This document shows positions 55,536-64,000 of a stretch of DNA of 64,000 bases, piece after piece (within the stretch, counting starts at the first letter, position 1; each line of letters opens with the position of its first letter). The notes under the pieces were generated by a model. That model was not told the DNA's origin. It saw only the letters and a list, made by a program, of their open reading frames with translations, and searched no databases. Position numbers and translations under genes: made by a program. The DNA is from Neolentinus lepideus HHB14362 ss-1 (Eukaryota; Basidiomycota; Agaricomycetes; Gloeophyllales; Gloeophyllaceae). The stretch is from the NCBI GenBank assembly GCA_001632425.1, contig KV425552.1, positions 538,204 through 602,203 of the forward strand. Reading direction: 5' to 3'.

Positions 55536-56802
55536 TTAGTCGGCCTCCTTCGCAGCTCGCCGTCGCGCCGCCCACTCTTTTGCTTTAGCGCGCCTCGCAG
55601 CTTTCAAAGCTTCCTCGTCCTCACCGATGACCACCTGCTCAGTAGCAGAAGGACTCATCTTGTCTGCCCCGGTTTCGGCACCCTTCCCCGTGTCGGGCTT
55701 ACCTTCTCCATTTGCGCTATTCTCGTCCTCGTCACTATCCCCATACCCTGCCAACCCGCCCAAACCTCCCCCTTCTTTCTTTTCCTCCTTCTCCATCCGC
55801 ACCCCAGCCTTGGCCGTCCTCCACGCCCGCCCCCACCTGCCCCGCAAGAAAGCAAACCTCCTATCCGCGCCATGGTTCGCTAATATACGCATCTCGAGTT
55901 GCGCGGGGTTTGGTGAGTTGGAGAGGTGCATCGCCGTCCGGCGCATGAGCTCCCGCTGCGCATCGTCGGGCTCTTCGTCGCTATCGCCCCACTCCTCCTT
56001 CTCTCGGTCAGATTGGGCGGTGGGTTCTGCGTCACCTAGAGCGCGCAAACGCTCCTCCCGCGCGGCATCCATGACACGCCGCCGCTTTTGCCGGTGATAA
56101 TCTTCCAGATCGGGGCCTGCGAGGAAGAATGTGTCTTCGGCATCCGAGGGGAGCTCTGACCAGCCTGAGGAGGAGAGAGGGGATGAAGACGGGGCGGAGA
56201 AGGTTGGGAGGGCATCCAGGAGCAAGCGTACATCGTATCTGTGGTATCAGAGATTGAGTAGTGCCCAGAAGAATAGAGACCAGTGAAACCCATCATGCCT
56301 CCACACGACTGTAGAACGTCCGTCCAGTAGAATCGCAGCATCAAATGAAGAAAAATCGTGATATATTTATTGAGCGCTCGAGAGAATTACAGGACCAAAG
56401 TGCGTGTTCTTCGAGGATTGCTACGTACCTATCGACCCAAATATCCTCCTGCTGTCTATCCTCCGTTTGATCTTCATCATTCTCATTCTCGTATTCCTTC
56501 TTGTCAGACCGGGTGTCTCCCCACCGAATCAATCCATCGCCAGCCCTTACTTCTCCATTGGCTCGAACAACTTCGAGAGATTCTGCCGCAGCCCAGGCTT
56601 GAGGACCTCGTACGAGGTCCGCTTCATATGCTTGGATGAAAAGTGAGTGATCTGGTAGTGCCGTAGATGCAGAGGATTCATGGTCGTCGTCATAACGGTT
56701 TTCAAGGTCTGGAGGGTCCGAGTACTGGGTGCGCTTGTTCTTTTGGCGAGACTTGCCAGAGGGACGGTGTTTCCTCTTCGTGGGTCGAGGAATATGAAAC
56801 AT
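55536..56802 (-). CDS. SWAP/SURP-type splicing-related protein
   Basis: Two exons, about 350 residues. Exon 1 starts MFHIPRPTKRKHRPSGKSRQ, a basic nuclear-type N-terminus, and ends with acidic EDIWVDR. The intron (donor GTACGT near 56425, acceptor near 56239) joins this to YDVRLLLDALPTF, the RYD-type motif of the SWAP N-terminal domain. The next part has LMRRTAMHLSNSPNPAQLEM and FAFLRGRWGRAW, which fits a SURP module, then acidic and Lys/Arg-rich regions ending RRRAAKEAD. SURP proteins bind SF1 and act at branch-point recognition. Assignment to an exact orthologue is uncertain. It is divergent from STE24. Confidence 0.72.
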
Positions 56803-56992
56803 GAGATTACTGCAGAAGAAGGGTCACAAAGTGTGGGGGATGAGAGTGGGCACGCAGGTAGCGTCAAAGTGGAAGGCAGGAGCAAGTTGGACTTAGCGCC
56901 GCGCAGCTCCCAGCGCTTGGCGGCCTTTGAAAGTGACACGACGGTACTTGTCCCTCCTCATGTTTCCGTGTCTCCTATAATAATGGATACTC

Positions 56993-58897
56993 TGCACGCG
57001 CTGCTAGGGCGCATACAAAGCAAGCTATCGTTCGTTCAGGTTTTACCTATCAACTGGAAGCTCTACGTTCAGTCGTTCTCATGGGGCGTCACTCTCTTCG
57101 AGTCTTACTTGCTGTAAGCATTCATACAAAATTATACCAGATGAAAGGTTAATTCTATCTCAGTCTGCGCCAGTATCCCCTCTACTCCAAGACCTCGCCA
57201 CCCCCGATTCTCGAGAAATACTTTGAGAAAGACACTTTCGAGAAATCACAAAAATATGGACAGGACAAGGCTAAATTCTCCCTTTTCTCCGGGCTCTACA
57301 GACAAGTAGTCGACTCTGTTATGGTTCAATTTGGTGCCTACGCGTGGTCTTGGGAGATCGCTGGGAGGATACTCAGCAGATTTGGATACGGTCCCGGTTA
57401 TGAGGTGTGTCTACTCTACCTACTAAGTCTCATACGTCAGCTAACATCGCGTATTGTCATGTAGATTCCGCAGTCGATTCTGTTCTCTGCCGTGCTATTC
57501 TTCATCTCGTCTATCCCGTCCATCCCGCTCTCGGTCTATCAGACTTTCGTTCTGGAGGAGAAACACGGCTTTAACAAGACTAGCCCTAAACTGTTTGTTG
57601 CAGACATGGTGAAAGGATGGGCAGTTGGATTCGCCATTGGCGCTCCCTTCCTCGCTGCGTTCTTGAAGATCTTCAAGTGGGCCGGAGACCGTTTTGTTCC
57701 GTGGTTAATGGGTTTCCTGTAGGCCGGCTTTGACACATGTACAATAATTGAACCCATACTCATCCATTATAGCTTGGCTTTCCAGATGAGCATGGTCGTT
57801 CTGTACCCCACCGTCATCCAGCCGCTGTTTAACAAGCTCTCGCCCCTCCCCGAGGGTGCCTTGCGCGGCAGAATCGAGTCCATGGCGTCGAAGCTCAAGT
57901 TCCCACTGAAGCACTTGTACGAAATCGACGGCTCGAAGCGGAGTTCACACAGCAACGCATACTTCTTCGGGCTTCCCTGGGCAAGTATTCAGCATTCAGC
58001 CTAAATGACAACAAATTCATCTCCCAATCGTCTTCGTAGAGCAAACACATCGTCATATTCGACACTTTGATCAAGGAGAGTCCTCCCGAAGATATTGAGG
58101 CTGTTCTGGGTAAGCGTCACCTTCACTCGGTTTAGCGACTTCCACTAAATCTCAGCACCAGCACACGAACTGGGCCACTGGTACTACGTGCACCCAACCA
58201 AGCTGCTCCTCATCTCCCAGGCGCACATCTTCACCATCCTGTCCTTATTCCCGGCCTTCTTGCACGCCCCTCCCCTCCTGCGGTCGTTTGACTTCAGCGA
58301 GCGAGTTTCGCAGAACCCGCCGACTGTCGTTGCTTTCCTGCTCTTCCAGGTAAATCTATTCCTTCAAGACTGGAATAGGGTGGATGGATGCTGATGTTAT
58401 ATGACAGATGATCCTGACACCGCTCGAAGCTGTGGTTGGCATCGGCCTGAACTTCATCAGCCGTCAGTTTGAATGGCAGGCTGACCGCTTTGCGACTGAA
58501 CTGCCGGCGAAGTTGCTCACGGATAATGCTGCTGGTCAGTAGACCTCCTGTGTCTCTATGCGATGTAATTGAATTTCTTCCGCCAGGTAAATTACAGCTG
58601 GATGAAGCCGGGAAGAAGGAAGTCGAGGATATGGCTGATATGGGCGAGCGTCTGAAGCGCTCGCTGATCACGCTGCACGTTAAGAACCTTTCGACCGTTT
58701 GGGTTGACTGGCTGTGAGTCTTGACTCGCAACACATGTACAGGCGTTAAGGTAGGATTATAAGCTAATGGTATATCCAACAGGTACTCGGCGTACCACCA
58801 CTCACACCCCACTTTGATGGAGCGGCTGAAGGCGATTGAGGCGTTGCAGAAGAACGTGCCCGTGTTTACCGCGGATGCGGGAAAAAAGGAGCTGTAG
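56993..58897 (+). CDS. ste24: CAAX prenyl protease 1 (STE24 family)
   Basis: Integral ER-membrane zinc metalloprotease that removes the last three residues of prenylated CAAX proteins such as the mushroom mating pheromone precursors. About 450 residues in many exons: MDTLHALLGRIQSKLSFVQV, FSWGVTLFESYLL, YPLYSKTSPP, FVLEEKHGFNKTSPKLFVAD, VLYPTVIQPLFNKLSPLPEG, EIDGSKRSSHSNAYFFGLPW, SKHIVIFDTLI, the zinc motif HELGHWYYVHP, and the distal ligand region FEWQADRFA. It ends KNVPVFTADAGKKEL, TAG at 58895. The residues PAHELGH are created by splicing. All junctions keep frame. Confidence 0.94.
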
Positions 58898-59773
58898 CTA
58901 GGTGGTAATGAAAACTGCTTTGGGTTTCTTGAGCATGAGGGTCCAGGGATGTGATGTGATGTGGTCGGGGCGATGGTAAGTAGGTTCATTGGCCGTCAAC
59001 TTCTCGTTTTGCCCTCGCCCTCGAGACTCTTCTGAAGACTTGGAATACCGAGGCTTCGAGGTGCTTACGACGCAGAAGAAGTATTTGGATACTGCCTGAG
59101 ATCTCAGCATATCGCGCGCGGCTGCTTGGTGACTTGGACACTGAACGCACGTTCTAGCTGAGTCGACAGTCGACAACTTATTCAATACCTGGACGGTGGC
59201 CCCATTGAGTATTCAGTATCTTTCCTTATTCTGCCAGAGGCATTGACGTTCATGGTTCATGATCCGTGCCAGTCTCGGAGAGCATCGTTCCAGAGCGGGT
59301 GAGGATCCTGACAGATTCATTTGGCGAACGTTAGGTTCCAGGCATCATCGCTTCATTTACAACGACTGCGACGGACACGCACTTTCTTTAAATTGCCTCT
59401 GGAGCTTTCGATCAGACCTTGCGACCCACGACCTTCAATCAAATGCGCATTCGCCCCACTTTCCGCCAGTTCTACCTCCGCCTTGTTCGCTAGAAATATG
59501 CCGTCTCAACGTTAAATATACTCTTGGCAGGTCTGATTGGCTCATACAGTGTCTCACGCATCCCCGAGTTCGATGTGCGGTGGATATACTGACCTGTCGT
59601 GCTATTTGCATCAACGACGTTTACAGCATGAATACATCGGCCCATCACCGCTGTTTCTATTAAAAGGATGGAGGTTTTACTGCGGCCCTCGTCGAGAATT
59701 TCCTCGTCTCTTACTCTTCGCTTGTGCTTCCGCTAACCGTCGCTCTTTCTTAATAACGCTCGTTGCTCCAAGA
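58898..59773. other. Intergenic region and hydrophobin promoter
   Basis: No gene seen. A TATA-like TATTAAAAG at 59658-59666 lies about 110 bp before the hydrophobin ATG. Confidence 0.45.
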
Positions 59774-60218
59774 ATGTACTCCCTTCTGGTCAAGCTCTTC
59801 GCATTTCTGTCCCTGATTGTTTTCGTGGCCGCTGGTCCCCTCGTCGCGCGCCAGACCAGCCAGTGCAACACGGGCAACATTCAGTGTTGCAAGCAGGTGC
59901 AGACCGCTGGCTCTCCCGGCGTGTCCACTCTCGCTGGTCTGCTGGGCATTGTTCTTAACGGCTTGGATGCGCCTGTGGGGATTCAGTGCTCGCCGTTGAC
60001 CGTCGGCGGGATCGGTGGAGGGGCTACGTGGTGAGTGGCATGCTATGTTGCGATGGACAAGCAATTCACAATAGCGTAGTACTGCACAGCCTGTGTGCTG
60101 CGAGGACAATGCGCAGGGTAAGTTTATACTCTATGCATGTCAGCCCGGTCTGGAAATTCTCATTTTATCAGGTGGCCTCATTTCCGTGGGATGTATTCCT
60201 ATCACTATTATATTGTAA
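59774..60218 (+). CDS. Class I hydrophobin
   Basis: Secreted surface-active protein that self-assembles at hydrophobic/hydrophilic interfaces. The first residues [20 protein letters not shown] are a signal peptide. The eight-Cys pattern is complete: C-x6-CC (CNTGNIQCC), 32 residues, C (GIQC), 14 residues, C-x5-CC (CTAQPVCC), 12 residues, C (VGC), then IPITIIL and TAA. The spacing fits class I. Two introns near the 3' end (after GGGATW and in NAQGG) are typical of basidiomycete hydrophobins. Length about 110 residues. Confidence 0.95.
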
Positions 60219-61488
60219 GGGATGCTACCTAATCCGAATAGTACGTTATCACTCTGTCTCTCCTGGCAACTGACCTTATATTTTATGCAGATCTCGTCTA
60301 CCTGTTGTCAATGGACTGAAGGATGGGTTGATCTGACTTACCGGCGTCAGATGTTCTTCCTTATAGCGTAATATTAAAACTTTTGTCTGCAGTACTTATT
60401 CATGTTTGATCCCGTCTAATGGCCTATATATCCAGCCGGTCACTGCTGGACGAAACAGAGCGCACGCATTAGGTTTGATGCATCAAGGCTGGTACATATC
60501 CATATATCATGAGTCCCAGCTGGTGCAAGTATTTCGTCCTGTAATCATTGATACTGACCATATCTTAGTATGTCATTCAACCCTAGTCTACTTGCTGATG
60601 TCGACTGGAACTCATCAGCAGTAATCAGCAGTGAAGCGATTCGAGTCACGCCAGCTGCCGCACCCGAGCCTCCTCATATAAGCAGTGGCGCGAGATCGCT
60701 AGATCTAAGCTGTCTTACCGGATTGAGCAACCTCAACCTAATGGGGACGGCCGGGCTTATTTTTAGCTGACATGCAAAGATTTGGCAGGCTACTGCGAAG
60801 CCTATCGTAGATATACACAAGTCACTGGGGAACTCCGCTTCTGCTCCAGGTCTGAAAAGCCTCGGAAGAGGCAGGCTGTCCCGAGACCTTTCAGGATCTG
60901 AGCAACGTGGCTGCCGCCCTCGAGCAATTTCGGGAACGGCCACATTTTCAGATAGCATGTATCTATATAGGTCACCTTTCCGGACTCCAGGACGTGTCGT
61001 GCAGATCCCTTGCCTTAATGCATATCCCGACTTTCCTGTCGTAGTATCTCACTTGTTCAGTCTCGTTAGCTACCCTTTCCAGAGTCCAAATAGCTACAGA
61101 ATAGCTCAATTAATCAGACCGAAAGACATGGTAAAATCTACGAATGAAGCTCCCTCCCGCCTATATACGTCGGCCCTCCATGCCCTTCTCTCCTTCGGTT
61201 TTCATCCAGCTCGTCCGTGACTGGCTTAGCCGACTCATCAGCATGTTCCCTGCTCAAGGCACACCCTATATGAGACCAGAGAACCCGGGGCTGCATCCAA
61301 AAAGCACAGCAGGACCTGCAGCACGCGATGTGGCACACCCGCATGTGGCCCAGAATCGACAGCAGATTAGCACCGGCATGATGCAAACAAGCAGGGTACT
61401 CACGTTGATTACCGTACCTACTCACTCACTAACTGTCCCGAAAGGAAGCCACGCCGTATCAGCACCATCCTGGAGCGTATCAGCAGCG
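60219..61488. other. Intergenic region between hydrophobin and the Tnp2-associated ORF
   Basis: I see no gene. In particular no Tnp2 transposase domain follows the truncated ORF that ends at 61489. Confidence 0.4.
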
Positions 61489-62559
61489 TTATTCGGCGAC
61501 GCTAGAGACAGCCTTGAGAGTGATATACGGTGCCTCGATATTGGGTGAGACAAAGTAGAGAAGACAAGCGATGATAGCCAGAACAGCATTACAAGCGATT
61601 CGGGGAAGATGGAACTGAAGATGTAGCCAGCTCACGAGTGCGTAAATGCATAACAGGTGAGGCTGCAAGTCCTGGATGTCGACAGAGGGTGCTTCGGAAA
61701 TACAGTGGGCGTCGTGGAATGGATCATTGATATCTTCTGCAGGTTCACTGACCAGTACCGTCTCTTGATCTGACCGCTCTGCTGGCTCACCGGATATGTC
61801 CTGCGGAGCATCTGGAGATGGGTCTTCTTCACCCTCATCCGACTCTGCATCATCAAGAATGTCAGCCTGTGCATCGACAGGTACGTCTGTATCATCTCGG
61901 AGCCATTCCGGCGGTACGGGGAGCTCGGGGATGTCATCGTCGTCATCCTCTTCTTCGTCCCCTCCAGTATCAGGCCGCTGAGAGGCTGCTTCCATCTCAG
62001 ATATAAACATTGCCTGGAACTCACGCTCGAGATTCATAGCATCCGGATCATACGGCAACATGTGAGCATCATGCGGCATTAATGGTCGAGCATAGGAGGC
62101 TGCAAGTGCGTTGTGGTGCTCGAAATGGCCCACAAGATCGAGCATCTGCTCTGGTGCATGGATGTACGGACCTAGGTTGGGTAGAACTGAGCCGTAAGTC
62201 TGGATTTCGAGGTCCAAGGGACTCAGAACACCGCTATCTAGCATCTCCTGCTCGACAGCGCTGGATGAAGTCAGTCTCGGGATAGTGTATGCGAAGTCGA
62301 GAAATGGGTCGGGGCGTGTAGGTTCAGTTAATCGGACAGAGAAATCACGTATCGAACCTGAGTGAGATGCGCCGGGTCCTGCAGCAGCCACTTGCTTCTC
62401 GAGTGTCTTGGCTCGCGATAATCTCCTATGGTCTCGCGTGGCATGTGTCCTGGCTGTATGCTTGGTAACGAAGCTCCCCTTGCACTTTTCGCAGTTGCAA
62501 AGGACCATCTTGTCTTTTTTGTCATTTTTCTTCGAGTCGATGCTTCTGGTTCGGGCCAT
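61489..62559 (-). CDS. C2H2-like protein resembling the N-terminal part of Tnp2/CACTA transposon ORFs
   Basis: A single uninterrupted 356-codon frame. The N-terminus is basic (SKKNDKKDK) with a zinc-finger-like CNCEKCKGSFVTKHTARTH. A long acidic middle includes DEEEDDDDDIPELPVPPEWL. The end, LVSWLHLQFHLPRIACNAVL and AIIACLLYF, is like the segment that precedes the Tnp2 transposase domain in the long proteins of basidiomycete En/Spm-type (CACTA) elements. The domain itself is absent; the frame stops at SSVAE. It may be a transposon remnant that has kept its first exon, or a domesticated gene. No CACTA termini were found nearby. Confidence 0.6.
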   Translation of the reverse strand: MARTRSIDSKKNDKKDKMVLCNCEKCKGSFVTKHTARTHATRDHRRLSRAKTLEKQVAAAGPGASHSGSIRDFSVRLTEPTRPDPFLDFAYTIPRLTSSSAVEQEMLDSGVLSPLDLEIQTYGSVLPNLGPYIHAPEQMLDLVGHFEHHNALAASYARPLMPHDAHMLPYDPDAMNLEREFQAMFISEMEAASQRPDTGGDEEEDDDDDIPELPVPPEWLRDDTDVPVDAQADILDDAESDEGEEDPSPDAPQDISGEPAERSDQETVLVSEPAEDINDPFHDAHCISEAPSVDIQDLQPHLLCIYALVSWLHLQFHLPRIACNAVLAIIACLLYFVSPNIEAPYITLKAVSSVAE

Positions 62560-63153
62560 ATCCGCGTGTCAGGACAGTCGGGAGTCAGCTAGCTCAAGAG
62601 ACAGCACGCTGAATGCTAGCGCTGTTGGCGTCGAGAACACAGATGAACGAGAGCGCAGACGAGGATCAAGCAGCGCACGTCGTGGTCGACGTCGAGGAAG
62701 GAGCACATAGCTCCAGCCTGTGTAAAGTAAAGACTTAGCAGTTTTCAGATTTGCATGGACTCGGCATGTTAGACACGTTCACGACGGGAAAGGTGCACAG
62801 TTCGACTTTCTCGAATCTATTCAGGGTGCAGAACTGGCGAGCTAATCCGACTTGTGGTAAATTGACTGCTCCGCTCAGAACAGACGGGACAGATCATTTA
62901 TTCCACGTGTCTCATATCTAAAAAGGAGATGACATCCTGAAACAAGGTCAACCTGAGCTATTTCTGGGAAATGTCCAGATTTATTGGCTGTTCACCCTAA
63001 AAGGTTGTACATGTCACGTATTTAGCTCCGGATACACTTGGAACAAAATGCGAGTTCCGCAGTGAGTCTCCCTGTGAACCCCGTTGCTCGCCTACTTGGG
63101 TTCACTGAGGAGACGTCGCTAGCAAGTCTACGTCCTCAAGGAGCTGCAACTAT
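62560..63153. other. Intergenic region between the Tnp2-associated ORF and the F-box gene
   Basis: Divergent spacer holding the presumed promoters of both neighbours. No other feature recognised. Confidence 0.4.
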
Positions 63154-64000
63154 ATGACGCCTATCCAGTGGCTTCCGGTTGAACTCTTATATGACATTAT
63201 CTGTCTCGCTTGCTGTGACGGAGGCTTAACCGCATGCTCTCTCCGACTCGTCTCGAGGGCATGGAGAGCTTTGACCAACCCGTATCAATTTCGTTCTGTA
63301 TCCTTTGCCGGAGGTCCTCAGGAGATCCAGGCATTTCTGCGTGCTTTTGAAGCGTCCAATGCTGCCTCAAGAGCCAATCTCCGTCATATATGCCTGACCA
63401 CGACCCGGACCAACGAACGAGATGTCCTGCATCGCGACCTGTGTAGGTGAACTCTGTAGTCGGAATGTCACCATATACTGTTGACACCACCTCCGTGCTG
63501 CAGTGAAAGACCTCCTGTCCACCGTCTCCCCAGCCGTCGAGACGCTCGTATTTGCGACAGAACGATAACAACGCGGTCGATATTGTCGATGTCCTCAAAT
63601 GGATATCCTTCCCCCGCCTCACGCACCTGACGCTGGCCCTTCCCTTCATACAAATAGACCCAGATCATCCCTCACAGTTCCCCTGCATAACACACGTCCA
63701 TCTGGCTCTCGGGCAACCCACGTCTTATGTGAACGCATACCGCTCAATGGCGCAACTTCTGCATATCCAGATCAGCGAAACGCTCACGAGCATTCGCTTA
63801 TCCGGAGTGGCTCTCGCCCATTTTGAGACTTTTGCCCTTCTAAAGTATCTCTTCGGATTGGACGACGATCGGGGCTACGACGTGCAGTTGCTACCGAGCT
63901 GCATGGATAGGTACATAGTGCAGCTTGCCGAGGATGAGCCTCAATTTGATGATCTCGACACTGTGCACGTCATATACATGAACAACGACCTAGGAAGGAT
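63154..64000 (+). pseudogene. F-box protein, frameshifted and cut by the window edge
   Basis: The start MTPIQWLPVELLYDIICLAC is an F-box, followed by LRLVSRAWRALTNPYQFRSV. After an intron ending at about 63481 the frame gives LKDLLSTVSPAVETLVFATE and then meets TAA. One base earlier or later the sequence continues as NDNNAVDIVDVLKWISFPRL and LTHLTLALPFIQIDP to the end of the window, so a single-base indel near 63560 breaks the gene (or it is a sequence error). Agaricomycete genomes carry hundreds of such F-box genes, probably as substrate adaptors of SCF ubiquitin ligases. Confidence 0.65.

Noticed and set aside
58294..58989. 231-codon minus-strand frame
   Set aside because: Antisense shadow of the STE24 exons.
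1..64000. CRISPR arrays, prophage or bacterial operons
   Set aside because: Intron-rich eukaryotic genes throughout; the tandem repeats seen have no unique spacers.

Overview
The window is nuclear DNA of a mushroom-forming basidiomycete (Agaricomycetes; a polypore-type genome is my best guess). The genes have many 45-70 bp GT-AG introns. Lineage-typical genes are present: a class I hydrophobin, a tiny glycine/isoleucine-rich membrane protein with an ATG-only first exon, a CAAX protease STE24, Prp46, and an orphan piece resembling the N-terminal ORF of a Tnp2/CACTA transposon.

Layout. (1) 1-2732 is the left arm of a long inverted repeat. (2) 2733-16710 is a single-copy island holding a GMC oxidoreductase, a decayed glyoxalase-like gene, a cytochrome P450, an atypical SDR and the small membrane protein. 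(3) 16711-26990 is composite repeat copy A on the minus strand; its first 2.7 kb is the mirror image of the left arm. (4) 26991-29319 is low-gene DNA with a textbook MITE (28246-28461). (5) 29320-40312 is the host locus: NCS1 permease (one-base frameshift), an orphan 'MSTT' gene, TFIIS, PRP46/PLRG1, a mitochondrial-carrier gene and a SUMO gene. (6) 40385-54690 is a second block of repeats: an internally deleted inverted copy of the permease-TFIIS region, then composite copies B and C head to tail. (7) 54730-64000 is host sequence again: a second SUMO-like gene, a SURP-domain splicing protein, STE24, hydrophobin, the Tnp2-associated ORF and a truncated, frameshifted F-box gene.

The main observation is the composite repeat. 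Its complete form (copy A, about 10 kb) reads: X block, 'IADDLF' orphan gene, 'MKWST' orphan gene, a long interior, the last exon of an NCS1 permease, the MSTT orphan gene, a non-coding tail with short tandem repeats, and the broken 3' exons of TFIIS. The permease-MSTT-TFIIS part has the same order as the host locus at 31.4-35.1 kb, so the repeat carries a piece of that locus. No transposase is visible. MSTT and MKWST proteins share several spaced motifs and look like two branches of one undescribed family. The 14-kb metabolic island lies exactly between two inverted copies of the same end.

Frames, splice sites and homologies were read by eye. No database search was run, so family names rest on recognised motifs. 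Orphan gene names used here (MSTT, MKWST, IADDLF) are only labels taken from their own residues.
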